In this document: positions 40,935 through 51,532 of the stretch, piece by piece
Layout of the letters: each line of letters begins with the position of its first letter
Numbering within the stretch: the stretch's first letter is position 1
DNA from: Curtobacterium sp. VKM Ac-1393
GTDB taxonomy: Bacteria > Actinomycetota > Actinomycetes > Actinomycetales > Microbacteriaceae
DNA: 64,000 nt
Assembly: GCF_015350995.1 (NCBI RefSeq)
Contig: NZ_JADKRW010000006.1
Span: forward strand, 326,301 to 390,300
Direction of reading: 5' to 3'
Made by a program: the position numbers and the translations under genes
The notes under the pieces: model-generated
The model's input: the letters and a program-made list of their open reading frames with translations, nothing else
Told to the model about the DNA's origin: nothing
Databases searched by the model: none

Positions 40935-43069
40935 GTGGTCAGGTCAGGCTCGGCCGCCCGGCGTCGGTAAGCCGCTTCGATTGATCGAGAGACTATCTTC
41001 TGCGCATCGTCGAGCCCTTTGGTCGTTCGGCGAAAATGAGCGCTCCGCTCGGCTGCTTGCGCCCAACCTTCTCTCTGTTCTGGGCGCGTCAGGCCGTTTC
41101 CGCAATCGTCAGGTTGACACAGAGCCAAGATGGGACGATCACGCTCGATGCGCTCCGACATAGGAAGGTGTCGGAGGCAACGGGCTCGTTCCGCCCGAAA
41201 CAAGCAGTCGGCTAGCGGTCCTGCAATGTAACGCTGATCGATCATCCGAAGCATGGTCCTGACAGCGTCCGGTTTGGCAGCTTGAGGAAGATCGTCCTCG
41301 TCAATCTCCGCGAGGATCTTGCGGAACTCATCGTTGAGACGTTCGCCGCGCGGTCCACCGAGCAGCCTGCCATGCTCGCTGTGCATGATGTACAGCTCGT
41401 AGAGGTCTTCGGTTGCATCAAGGCTCCTCGCGGCCTCAATCTCTCCGGGGAAACCGGACTCGCTGGTCCCCGCGTAGCCCATCGAAGTGCGAATATCGGC
41501 ATGCTTGTACTGGCGTTTGAGACCAATGAGCCCGAAGGGCCGACGGGCGATGTACCACGCGATCGTCCTCCGAAACTGTCTGGAATTCAAGCTCCAAGGT
41601 GCACCTTCCCAGTCTGGAATTGCTTGAGAGCCTTCCGTCGAGTGGTGCTGATTTACATACTGCACGAACTCATTGAGAGTTCGTGACAGACCGAGCGTAG
41701 GCAGGCCATCTCTGGTTTCTCGATCCTGCGGGCTCCAGCCGAAGATCAGTTCCGCGTCATGAAGTTCCTCAAGGCGCTCGATCGCCTGGTGAACAGGCGC
41801 AATGACGACCCAACTTGCGTCCAGTCCGGTATCGCCTTGTCCCTTGATGGCAAGACCGTCGACCCAAAGGCGAGTGTCAGCACCGACAGTACTCGTGCGT
41901 CTACACCCTCGGCGAAGGTTGCGAACTTCGCTGTCCCGCATTCCGCTGAGGTACGCAATGACGATCCAGCACGCTGCCATCAGCATGCGTCCCGCACAGT
42001 CGGCGGTCTGAATCGTGAAGCCGTTCGCCCGCCACGCTCGGTCGCGATCGAACGGATGCGGCGCCGTTGCCACGGCATCAAGACCACCCGACTCGAACCC
42101 CAGTACGGAAAGTCGTTCGTTGAGCATCATCAACGTGCGCTTCTTCTTCAGGAAGTCATGCCGCGCACCCGACAGGTGCGCCAACAAATTCAAGTTCAGG
42201 AAGGCTATGGGTTGTCCTGGCATCAGGCGGCTGATGAAGGAAAGCTCGCTGTCGCGTCGCGGAAGCCCCCGGCCGTTGCGCTCGCGTTCGTTGAGCCACC
42301 TCAGCAATCGGCGCTCGGAAACTACCGGATCTGCGGCGAATTCGCGGCCCTTGAGTGCCCTCGCCTCGCGCACCGCGCGGATTATGTCGGGCCCGGCCTC
42401 TTCGACGTACCACAACGCCCAATTGAGGAGTGGCATCATCACTGGCGCCGGCACCCGAGGAGTACTGTTCTCGGCTGGCCGATAGAACGGGCCAGAGATG
42501 TCGATCGGATCGTATCCAGGCCACGGCCTGGGAACCGTGTCCGCTCCGGAGATGTGCGAGCGGTACGCGAATAGGCGCCAAAGGACTTGAATGCGGTGAT
42601 TGACGGTCAAATTACTCGCACCGTGCCGGCGGAGGTCTTCGACATACGTGAGGTAGTGCTCATGGACGACCTCACCGAGATCGAAGATGTTACGACTCTC
42701 AAGATGTTTGAAGAACCACCATATGTGCCGGAACTCACTGTAAGCCCCCGTGATCGCCATTGTGTCTCCACTGAAGACACGGCCGCGCGGCAGCGCGACG
42801 TTGAGTCGAGCGTAGATGAACTGCTTCGCGGCGTGCCGAAGAGCGAGGCTCTCGACATCGTCGAAAGTGAGCGTCGCGTTCGTTCGCGGGAGCGTCGCGT
42901 TCGGATGCAGTTGAGACAGATCCCAGGACGACTCGTGAAAGCGCGGGACGCGGCTTTCGTTTTCGTAGGGCGAGCGAGTCCGTACCGGTCGCGGGTCTTC
43001 CGGCGTGGGAATTGACGGCGCTCCCGTTTCTCGTTGAACAGCTTCACCAACGAGCGCACGCTTGCTCAT
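40931..43069 (-). CDS. Tyrosine recombinase, TnpB-like (third of the trio)
   Basis: A 712-residue protein, long for a tyrosine recombinase. YLSGMRDSEVRNLRRG contains the first catalytic Arg; QFRRTIAWYIARRPFG holds a box II-like Arg in place of HxxR; QYKHADIRTSMGYAG carries the His and likely Tyr nucleophile. The C-terminus has a Cys cluster (CLFRAERARCLRH ... LCQPDDCGN) typical of TnpB-type recombinases. Its start overlaps the preceding gene by 4 nt. It is expected to act with the other two recombinases in excision and integration. Confidence 0.8.
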   Translation of the reverse strand: MSKRALVGEAVQRETGAPSIPTPEDPRPVRTRSPYENESRVPRFHESSWDLSQLHPNATLPRTNATLTFDDVESLALRHAAKQFIYARLNVALPRGRVFSGDTMAITGAYSEFRHIWWFFKHLESRNIFDLGEVVHEHYLTYVEDLRRHGASNLTVNHRIQVLWRLFAYRSHISGADTVPRPWPGYDPIDISGPFYRPAENSTPRVPAPVMMPLLNWALWYVEEAGPDIIRAVREARALKGREFAADPVVSERRLLRWLNERERNGRGLPRRDSELSFISRLMPGQPIAFLNLNLLAHLSGARHDFLKKKRTLMMLNERLSVLGFESGGLDAVATAPHPFDRDRAWRANGFTIQTADCAGRMLMAACWIVIAYLSGMRDSEVRNLRRGCRRTSTVGADTRLWVDGLAIKGQGDTGLDASWVVIAPVHQAIERLEELHDAELIFGWSPQDRETRDGLPTLGLSRTLNEFVQYVNQHHSTEGSQAIPDWEGAPWSLNSRQFRRTIAWYIARRPFGLIGLKRQYKHADIRTSMGYAGTSESGFPGEIEAARSLDATEDLYELYIMHSEHGRLLGGPRGERLNDEFRKILAEIDEDDLPQAAKPDAVRTMLRMIDQRYIAGPLADCLFRAERARCLRHLPMSERIERDRPILALCQPDDCGNGLTRPEQREGWAQAAERSAHFRRTTKGLDDAQKIVSRSIEAAYRRRAAEPDLTT

Positions 43070-44886
43070 CGGACCTCCTGTGGTGATGCGGGCGTCATGG
43101 GGAGGAAGATTCGGGACTGGCCGTTCTCGTCGAGGTTCGCGGCCGTTGCGATCTCGTCGGCCGAGAACCGTGGCAGGATCACTTCACTGAGGATGGCGAT
43201 GACGACACCGAACATCTCGAACCAGCTTTCGAGGGCGCTCCCGTCCGAATCGATCTGCCCCACGGCGTATCGCACGAACTTGAAGATGTTCGGCAGATGA
43301 TCGACGGTAATTATCGCGTTTGGGCAGGACAGGCATCCCCAAAATGCAACGGGGCACTCGCGCCCAGCAGCGTCGAAGAACCCATGGCATTCGTTCGTGT
43401 ACATCGCAATCGCGCGGCCCACGAGTGTTTCCTCACGGGTTGGGCAAGGCGCGCCAGTCGCAACCGCGGACCCGATCACATCGGGTTCACCGACACGACC
43501 GCTCGCCTTGGCGTCGGCCCATGCCTCCATCAAGCCGTCGACGACGACCTGAACATAGGTCTCATTGAGAGCGGCGACCTCGAAGTAGTGCTTAACCGCG
43601 ACGTGCAGGCTGTGGTGCTTGGTCCCTGCGACGGGATCGCCGCCCGCGGCCCGCAGCCCCTCGACCTTGCCAATCTTCCGGAGCGCTCCGAGGTGGACTG
43701 CGAAGGGCTCCATGCCTTCTGCGGCGCACGCCCTCTCGACAACCATACGGACCGGGTCGTACTCAGCCTTCGGAGATCGTCGCCAAGGCGCCACACCCAG
43801 ACGGTTCGGCAGCCGGAAAACGGTGGCGGTCGCCTTCCCGTGCGCGACGTGGACGCTCCAGAGCGCGTTCTGACGAACGAAGCAATCTGCAGCAGCGGTG
43901 CGCTCAAGTACTTGCTTGATCAACCACCCTGGCTGCATAACGCCGACAGTGGGCCTCCGCTGCTCCTTGTTCGATGCCGGGCCGACGCCGGCCCTTGCTT
44001 TGAACCAAGTAATGTCACCTCGGCCATGGAACTCATTCTGGATACAGTCCCGAGTGAGTGTCTTGACGCATTCTGGCTCCATCGCGAGATCAAGCATCAG
44101 CAGCATTAAGTAGGGCGCCAACTCCGTCTGCGTGGGGAACACCAACGAAGTCAGTCGCCGTAAACCCCATTCCTTCGTGAAGAGCCCTCGTTCCGCACGC
44201 GACAGATCGCCGTGCCGCAACGGTCCGTCTCGGCGGATGCGCTCGAGCATCGGCCGCAGCGCCGCCGGAGGTTCAGCCCGCGCCGCCGCGCGAGCTTCTT
44301 CTATCTGCACAGGAAGCTGGCGGCGGAGGAGTGCAGCTTGCTCGTCGGTGATTGGTTCGACCGGCGTCGATATCGGCTGCCTCTGTGGCACCGCCCCGAA
44401 GGATCCACGCATCTCGAAGACCGCCTTCCGTGTGCGATCGTCGAAACGCTCTGGCCACGCCCTCATCGCCACGAGCAGCGCGCGTCTGATACCAGTGGCA
44501 TAGGCGTACGCGGCGCCTGCAGGGTCACCCCTTGTGTGGTCCCGTGCCCATCGCTCCCCCGCCTGGAGGTGTACGGGGAGTATCTCGACGAGTGTGATCG
44601 GACGATCGGTCGCGCTATCGGTGGCACGAAGTAGCGTAATGCACGCCGCACGGAGCTTTCTGTACGTTGATCTGGTGAATCCGCGGGCCATGCCGCGCGC
44701 TCGGAAAACGGACGCAATCTCCCCGATGAGTCCATCGCGCCCGTCAAACCCGGGAACCACGAACTCAGCTGACGTGCCGTCCTTGAACGGGACGGAACGA
44801 TCCGCGAGATCCCATGAGCTTATGGGGGCTTTGGTGTTCACTCGACGTGAAGGTACCCTTGCACGCAATGACTCGGCACGGCTCAT
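43066..44886 (-). CDS. Tyrosine recombinase-like protein (second of the trio)
   Basis: A 606-residue protein between two recognisable recombinases, coupled to both by ATGA overlaps. Catalytic boxes are degenerate: MLDLAMEPECVKTL stands where the first Arg is expected, VHLGALRKIGKVEG supplies a His/Arg pair, and KHHSLHVAVKHYF is a plausible His...Tyr box. A Cys cluster (ECHGFFDAAGRECPVAFWGC then LSC) lies near the C-terminus. It may be a structural partner rather than an active recombinase. It is the least typical of the three. Confidence 0.6.
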   Translation of the reverse strand: MSRAESLRARVPSRRVNTKAPISSWDLADRSVPFKDGTSAEFVVPGFDGRDGLIGEIASVFRARGMARGFTRSTYRKLRAACITLLRATDSATDRPITLVEILPVHLQAGERWARDHTRGDPAGAAYAYATGIRRALLVAMRAWPERFDDRTRKAVFEMRGSFGAVPQRQPISTPVEPITDEQAALLRRQLPVQIEEARAAARAEPPAALRPMLERIRRDGPLRHGDLSRAERGLFTKEWGLRRLTSLVFPTQTELAPYLMLLMLDLAMEPECVKTLTRDCIQNEFHGRGDITWFKARAGVGPASNKEQRRPTVGVMQPGWLIKQVLERTAAADCFVRQNALWSVHVAHGKATATVFRLPNRLGVAPWRRSPKAEYDPVRMVVERACAAEGMEPFAVHLGALRKIGKVEGLRAAGGDPVAGTKHHSLHVAVKHYFEVAALNETYVQVVVDGLMEAWADAKASGRVGEPDVIGSAVATGAPCPTREETLVGRAIAMYTNECHGFFDAAGRECPVAFWGCLSCPNAIITVDHLPNIFKFVRYAVGQIDSDGSALESWFEMFGVVIAILSEVILPRFSADEIATAANLDENGQSRIFLPMTPASPQEVR

Positions 44887-46355
44887 GCGTTTTCATTCAC
44901 AATCTCTTGAGCGCCAACTGCGTCGTGATATTTGATCAGCGACTCGATCGTGCCAGCCGGATCCTCGATCACCGGGCGCAGGTAAGCCTCGATTGTGGTC
45001 GCGTAGGAACTGTGTCCCATCTCGCGTTGCACCTGCGCGATGACATCCAGCCGACCTTTGATCTCGTTCTCATCGACGGTCAGCTGGCCGGTCCGGCGGT
45101 CGATCAGCCCTTGCTCGACCAGCAGTCCCGCCAGGCGATGCACCGCGAAGGTGTGCCGGAGTGTGTGAGGATGGATGACCATCTCGTAGCCAGCCTGAGC
45201 GCATCGTTCGTTACTGCGACGGAATGCGCTGTAGACGCCGTCAGCGGTGAATGCGGAGCCTGTCGCAGTGAGCCACAATGCGAGTGGCCGCGGGCTGCCA
45301 TCACTGCCTCGCTCGGCAAGCAGGGGGCGGAGTTTTCTGCCGATATCAGCGTAGGGAAGCGACCGACCATCGTCAAAGACGATTTTGCCGGCATGGTGAT
45401 CAACAGTGCAGAAGATCCAGCTTCCATCGTCGGCGACGTTCTTCATGTATCCGGGACGGGACTTCTCGATATAGTTTCTGATCAGCCGGCTGAGAGCACC
45501 GAATACGCGAAAGGTGCGTGGTCGACCGCCCTTGGTGATTTTCGAACTGAGCGACACCTTCGATCGGACCTTCGAAGAGACGATGCCGGTTGGATCCTCC
45601 TCCCATATTTCTGGCAGGAGGAGCAGCGCCGTCTCGCCAACTCGCAGGCCCGCACCCGCCATCAACCGGGCCAGTGCTTCGTCCCGCGTTGCATTCCTCG
45701 GAAGCAGGCCACCGTTGACGCCCTGCCCTCCGAGCCCCATCTGGATCCACCTCAGACTGTCGTGGATCGAGCGGTACTGGAGCGCTGGAGACGGCCCGAC
45801 CGGCTCGAACAGCTCAAGGGGCTGTCCGAAGACGGTGGGTCCGTTGAAGTTCGGGTCGCCGGCTCGGAAGCGCAAGTAGCGATTTATGGAAGCCAGCTGT
45901 CGATTCCATGTCCGCGGTGTGACGGGCGCTATCTCGAACTCTGATGGGGGCATGACGCGCGCGGCCTTGTATGAGAGGAGGTCGTCGTAGGTCATGTCGC
46001 TCAAGGTGCGATGAAGGCTGTCTCGGCCGTACTCGACCAGTTGGACGAGATCGAACGCGAGTGCATCCCAGGTGTGTTCACTCTGGCTGGTGCGGCCAGA
46101 GATTCGCCCGTCGGGTGCAGCCCCGAGCGGCACCGCCTCGAGGAACGCAGACAGGTCTTCCTCGATGGTGAAGTCATCGTCCAGAACGAAGCGCGTACCG
46201 CTGCTGAGGCGCGTGCGCGCCAAACCGGGCGCGTCTTGCAGCGCAACGCGTACCGCCTCGTAATCCAGCTCGACGCCCTCGAACCGATCTAGGGCGACTG
46301 CGAGATCGTCGATAAGAGCGGACCTCGACCGCCCATCCGCTCGCTCGATCAGCAT
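44883..46355 (-). CDS. Tyrosine recombinase, TnpA-like (first of the trio)
   Basis: A 490-residue recombinase with the full catalytic set: AGAGLRVGETALL (Arg I), HPHTLRHTFAVH (HxxR), and MGHSSYATTIEAYL (His and Tyr nucleophile). An N-terminal SAM-like DNA-binding domain covers about residues 90-200. It opens the operon of three recombinases and a TnpC-like gene. Upstream (46356-46424) are a TTGCAA box and the palindrome CGTTACTGTAACG. Confidence 0.9.
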   Translation of the reverse strand: MLIERADGRSRSALIDDLAVALDRFEGVELDYEAVRVALQDAPGLARTRLSSGTRFVLDDDFTIEEDLSAFLEAVPLGAAPDGRISGRTSQSEHTWDALAFDLVQLVEYGRDSLHRTLSDMTYDDLLSYKAARVMPPSEFEIAPVTPRTWNRQLASINRYLRFRAGDPNFNGPTVFGQPLELFEPVGPSPALQYRSIHDSLRWIQMGLGGQGVNGGLLPRNATRDEALARLMAGAGLRVGETALLLLPEIWEEDPTGIVSSKVRSKVSLSSKITKGGRPRTFRVFGALSRLIRNYIEKSRPGYMKNVADDGSWIFCTVDHHAGKIVFDDGRSLPYADIGRKLRPLLAERGSDGSPRPLALWLTATGSAFTADGVYSAFRRSNERCAQAGYEMVIHPHTLRHTFAVHRLAGLLVEQGLIDRRTGQLTVDENEIKGRLDVIAQVQREMGHSSYATTIEAYLRPVIEDPAGTIESLIKYHDAVGAQEIVNENA

Positions 46356-46705
46356 CCTTCGATGATGTCAGGATTCCCCGTGATATGCGAACTGTATTAT
46401 GTTGCAACCCTCGTTACTGTAACGCTCTTCTTCTGCTCCTCCGCGGGAAACCGGCGCTCTTGCGTCTACGTGTACCGATCGCAGGTGTGTACTCGCCTCA
46501 AACCGCCTGCGCCTGTGTAGAAGCCGCATCGGAGTTGCGGGCAGTATCCGCGGCCGGACCACGGCAGCGGCCTCAACCTGATCTTCGGTCGTCATATGAG
46601 TCGCTGCAGAACCTCGTCGACGACAGGGATTCGTCCTGAGACCACGCTCCAGGCATCGACCGGTGGCTCTCGCCGGCTGCACCCTCCGGTTAGCCTCGCG
46701 CTCGA
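46356..46705. promoter_or_regulatory. 350-bp control region of the recombinase operon
   Basis: No convincing gene. The part near the recombinase is AT-richer and contains TTGCAA (minus strand, about 46402-46407) and the perfect 13-bp palindrome CGTTAC-T-GTAACG (46412-46424), about 57 bp before the ATG. The rest, toward 46705, shows nothing clear. Confidence 0.4.
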
Positions 46706-47104
46706 TTAGTCGTAGGACGGCACTCGGACGTGATGCGTGAGCCGCATCTCAACCTCCATTGCCACGGGAGCTGCCCAAAACACGGCCGTCAGCGGTGCTG
46801 CAAGTCGTAGGCGGTGGCGACTGTTGCCCCCCAGCGGCCACCATTCGTCGTAGACACGCGGACGGAACATCGCGCGGGTTAAGATGTCGTCGATCTCGGC
46901 GGAGACAATCACCAGCAGACCGATGTACTCGTCCGCACCGAGCCCGCTGGTGTCAACGCTGAGCACAATGGCCGTGTTGTGGTTTTCGGTTGCAGGAAGG
47001 TTCACGGCGGTTGTGCGCGCGAGAGCAGTCTCGCTGATGACCGACACCGGGAACGTGGCGCCGGTCCTGTCATTGTGCCCGGTCAGATTCACAGCGACCT
47101 CCAC
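46706..47104 (-). CDS. Hypothetical protein, third gene of the phosphoesterase locus
   Basis: A 132-residue, beta-strand-rich protein (TTAVNLPATENHNTAIVLSV; VAMEVEMRLTHHVRV) with no transmembrane helix and no known motif. It overlaps the preceding gene by 16 nt, so the two are co-translated. I do not recognise the family. Its tight coupling to the phosphoesterase fusion suggests a shared function. Confidence 0.6.
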   Translation of the reverse strand: MEVAVNLTGHNDRTGATFPVSVISETALARTTAVNLPATENHNTAIVLSVDTSGLGADEYIGLLVIVSAEIDDILTRAMFRPRVYDEWWPLGGNSRHRLRLAAPLTAVFWAAPVAMEVEMRLTHHVRVPSYD

Positions 47105-47429
47105 GGCCGGTCAGCGTCGTCGGGTCCGACCAACCACGCTATGGGCGTCACACCGATGACGAGGATGAACCGGCGTCCCTTGCCGAGAAGGCGTGGGAGC
47201 CGATGAGCGTTTCGTTGCAGCCATTTCACATCCACAAACCGCCATCCGGTTCTCGGTGCGAGGCGGCGTTTTGAGCGCTGTAAGTCTTTTGCAATGACGC
47301 GCGCTGCGGCTGCAAGTGCTGCGGCGAGGACGAACTCATCTGGCAAGCTCCCGGTGCGAATCCCCGCGGCGGTCAAGACTCGTCGGTCATGTTCGCTGAC
47401 ACGAAGGGCGAACAGTCCCCGGTCGCCGA

Positions 47430-47433
<4 letters not shown>
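47089..47433 (-). CDS. Hypothetical protein, second gene of the phosphoesterase locus
   Basis: A 114-residue, basic protein (KDLQRSKRRLAPRTGWRFVD; GKGRRFILVIGVTPIAWLVG) with mixed alpha/beta character. Its ATG overlaps the phosphoesterase stop by 4 nt and its end overlaps the next gene by 16 nt. Not recognised. Confidence 0.6.
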
Positions 47434-49073
<1,640 letters not shown>

Positions 49074-49241
49074 ACGGCAAATCTACGAGCCGCCCCACCA
49101 CACCTCGTGTCACGAGCTGGAACTCTGAGGACAGTCCCTGCAATGCGTAGTCAGCTCGCGGCATCGCAGCGTTACGTTTGCTTGACATCCTCAGCTGGTA
49201 GCGCTGGCCAAGCTCTCTGCCTCGGCACGCAAGGCCGCGCG

Positions 49242-49475
49242 TCACTCATCTTCGAGACGCTCCGCGAGCACCGAGAACGGAACCCTGATCGCCGCTGCCA
49301 TGGCAAACCAGGTCTCGAGCGATCCCCGCTGCTGTCCAGACGCAACTCTGAAAACCGTCGGCCGACTCACGCCGCTGCGTCGGGCGATCTCGTCGAACGA
49401 CAGCTTGGACTCGATGCGCCGCCGAGCGAACTCGAGACGCATCGCCTCGACGTTCGGCGAGGACAAAAGCGGCAC
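49242..49475 (-). CDS. XRE-family helix-turn-helix regulator
   Basis: A 77-residue protein with a Cro/CI-type HTH: RIESKLSFDEIARRSGVSRPTVFRVASGQ. It is divergent from the gene at 49538, with a perfect 7+7 bp inverted repeat between them, and lies 168 nt upstream of the phosphoesterase fusion on the same strand. It is probably the autorepressor of the locus. Confidence 0.85.
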   Translation of the reverse strand: MPLLSSPNVEAMRLEFARRRIESKLSFDEIARRSGVSRPTVFRVASGQQRGSLETWFAMAAAIRVPFSVLAERLEDE

Positions 49476-49508
49476 CGGACAAACCTGTCAGCGCTACCTC
49501 GCTAGCAC

Positions 49509-49526
49509 AGTATCGCCGACGATACT
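49509..49526. promoter_or_regulatory. Perfect operator between divergent regulator genes
   Basis: AGTATCG-CCGA-CGATACT overlaps TACTAT (49523-49528), the -10-like box of the 49538 gene, and lies 34 bp from the XRE start. Binding of the XRE protein here would shut off the rightward promoter. Confidence 0.65.
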
Positions 49527-49537
49527 ATTTTGAGCGC

Positions 49538-50206
49538 ATGACAACAGAGCCGACACCCGAGTACGAACGCCTCCGGGCCGCCCTGGCCAGATTGAGCGAC
49601 GCGCCAGACGAAACACTGCACGACCTCGCCGCGATGCTCGAACTCATGGCAGAGCCCAGCCGACTCGCTCCGATGACCCGATACCTGGCTCTGGAGTGGC
49701 TGGGCGCCTGCGACTCCTCAGCGCTCGACAATCGACAGCTTCGACACCGAGATCTCCTCGCTGTCATCTGCCGCATGACAGCTATCGACGTCGTGACTGA
49801 CCTCAACGTCGACGACTGCGCACGGCTGCTCAACGTTGGCCGTCCGCAGCTCGTGCAGCTCATCAACGACGGTCGCGTTTGGACCTACAACGCTGGTCGC
49901 GGCCCGAGAGTTCCGACCTGGCAGCTCGTGCGAGACTCATCAGAAGACCCGATCCGACTGCTCGGAGGACCACTCAGCGCCGTCGTGGCGGCCATCCCCG
50001 ACAGCGCCAGCCCATCGCTCGTGCGCCGCCTGATGACCACGGAGTCATCCGCGCTGAAGGACGCCGCGGGAAGGGAGACGACGCCCGCTGAATGGATCGC
50101 CCAGGGGAACTCGCCCTGGCCAGTGATGGCGATTCTCCTTCGCTTCCTCACTGGAAACAGCGACTACGCGACGCCCCTGCTGTTCACCAGGCGTCTCGCG
50201 GGATGA
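49538..50206 (+). CDS. HTH protein sharing the antitoxin-like C-terminal domain
   Basis: A 222-residue protein. The first ~85 residues are helical; then come an excisionase-like HTH (LNVDDCARLLNVGRPQLVQLINDGRVWTY), VPTWQLV, and TTPAEWIAQGNSPWPVMAIL. These motifs match, in order and spacing, the C-terminal part of the phosphoesterase fusion on the opposite strand. The WL/WI-x-x-G-x5-V-x-x-I/A-L ending resembles toxin-binding antitoxin domains of the Xre/MbcA type in general shape only. It is probably an immunity or regulatory partner (inference). Confidence 0.65.
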   Translation: MTTEPTPEYERLRAALARLSDAPDETLHDLAAMLELMAEPSRLAPMTRYLALEWLGACDSSALDNRQLRHRDLLAVICRMTAIDVVTDLNVDDCARLLNVGRPQLVQLINDGRVWTYNAGRGPRVPTWQLVRDSSEDPIRLLGGPLSAVVAAIPDSASPSLVRRLMTTESSALKDAAGRETTPAEWIAQGNSPWPVMAILLRFLTGNSDYATPLLFTRRLAG

Positions 50207-50632
50207 GGCCGACGCAGTCCGCACCCCGACGAACTCTGCCCCTTAGCACGCTTCGAATAATTTTCGTATTGGAGTTCGATTACTCGCCACTCGGCGACAC
50301 ATCGTCCGGCATTCGCGCGTTTTCCTGCTACCCAAGAGACGTCACCACCGCCAGGACGACCCCACGAACACGACCAGACAGCGACGCAGCGAACACGCGT
50401 AGAACCCCTCAAGACGTCGAACCATCGCACAGCCCCCATGGCTGTACTGTGCAACTCCACACGAAACTACGGAGCTTCTGTCAGCACCGCACCCCCTATA
50501 AGGGGGTCGAAGCGACACCATGAGTTCCGATATCGCGGCTCGCGAGTATCGAGTGGGTGCCCAATCCGCGCGGTAGCGGTGGCCTCTCTGCGACCCGATG
50601 GCGCTGCGTGTGGTCGGCTTTAAGATGCACAC
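50207..50632. other. 426-bp intergenic region without a convincing gene
   Basis: AT-richer near 50255-50275 (ATAATTTTCGTATTGG), with a CCCCC-TATAA-GGGGG inverted repeat at 50492-50506. No conserved reading frame is seen on either strand. Confidence 0.5.
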
Positions 50633-51202
50633 GTGCGCCGTGATGAGTTGAAGTCGCGATCGGGGCTTTTTGCTGACCTACGCGTCCGCGAGTTCTGGCC
50701 CGTCGTCCTTTTCATGGGCCTCTGGGTTGCGTTCTCGTACCAGCGGGGTCTCGACGAGCGCACTACTGGTATCGGCACTGCTGCCTCAGCGTTGCTCGGC
50801 ATGGGCCTCATCCTCGCGGTGGGTTCCGGCGGACAACGGCAACGACAGCAGCAGCTCCGCCAGTGGATCCGGGACCGGCACGTCCCCGACTCTGTCCCGG
50901 AACACATTTGGCGACCCACCCTCGAGCAGTACCTGGATAGTTTGCCGGCCGCCTGGGTCGCGGTCGGGATCGCACTACTGCAGCTCGCGGGTGTGTTCAT
51001 CTCCTCCAACCCCGTCGGTTCAGCAGCCTGGTGGAACCACGTCCCACCGGTGATCATCATTACCGGGGTGGCCGCGTGGCTGCTCGTTCGATTTTTCCGG
51101 GACCGGCCCATCGTGCGTAGTCTCATCGCAGCCACCTCGGCGCAGTTCTGGTGCAACTACCACCGCGATGCAAACGAGGAACCCCCACCGCACGGTTCCT
51201 AA
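50633..51202 (+). CDS. Membrane protein of unknown function
   Basis: A 189-residue protein with a charged N-terminus and three or four hydrophobic segments: WPVVLFMGLWVAFSYQ, GIGTAASALLGMGLILAVG, AWVAVGIALLQLAGVFISS and PPVIIITGVAAWLLVRFF. The cytoplasmic stretch GGQRQRQQQLRQWIRDRHVP is basic. No family recognised. It stands alone in the island. Confidence 0.65.
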   Translation: MRRDELKSRSGLFADLRVREFWPVVLFMGLWVAFSYQRGLDERTTGIGTAASALLGMGLILAVGSGGQRQRQQQLRQWIRDRHVPDSVPEHIWRPTLEQYLDSLPAAWVAVGIALLQLAGVFISSNPVGSAAWWNHVPPVIIITGVAAWLLVRFFRDRPIVRSLIAATSAQFWCNYHRDANEEPPPHGS

Positions 51203-51217
51203 GCGGAGGGAGATTGG

Positions 51218-51334
51218 TCAGCGGGCTGTCTTTCCTCGGAACGCCATCACCAATGCGGCGACACCGCACACGGCGGCGATCGATCCCATCACGCCGAGGA
51301 ACGCGCCGGTGTCGCGGAAGCCAACTATGGCCAT
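51218..51334 (-). CDS. Short membrane-protein remnant
   Basis: The minus frame encodes hydrophobic sequence (STAALVVAGAVLLVAGIAMA, then GAFLGVMGSIAAVCGVAALVMAF) ending in GKTAR. The only in-frame ATG gives 38 residues and cuts the first helix; open frame continues upstream without a start. It is probably the 3' end of a gene truncated near the solo IS30-type repeat at 51438. Confidence 0.3.
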   Translation of the reverse strand: MAIVGFRDTGAFLGVMGSIAAVCGVAALVMAFRGKTAR

Positions 51335-51437
51335 CGCGATACCGGCCACCAGCAGGACGGCCCCGGCAACGACCAGGGCCGCCGTAGAACGTTGAGAAGC
51401 ATTCGAGCAGCTACTTTCGGACCCGAAACAACCACCC

Positions 51438-51479
51438 GTTGCAACGCCCCCTTGAAACCGCCGATCGGCTATCGGACGG
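51438..51479. repeat. Solo IS30-type terminal repeat
   Basis: Starts GTTGCAACGCCCCCTTGAAA and continues ...CCGCCGATCGGCTATCG. It closely resembles the right-end repeat at 60426-60465 and the complement of the left-end repeat at 58700-58740, and may mark an older or partly deleted relative. Confidence 0.55.
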
Positions 51480-51532
51480 ACGTGTGTGCGATCCGAGCAA
51501 GGGACTGCTGCAGGTTGGGTTGACTCGTTGGT

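Noticed and set aside
40149..46400. TATTAT at 40149-40154 and again at 46395-46400, as possible core sites bounding the recombinase module
   Set aside because: Six bases are too few, and the sequence after 46400 does not resume ltrA, so these cannot be shown to be the element ends.
50092..50523. A 143-codon plus-strand frame after the 222-aa gene
   Set aside because: It overlaps the end of the real gene in another frame, is rich in Arg/Pro/Thr, and has no start signal.
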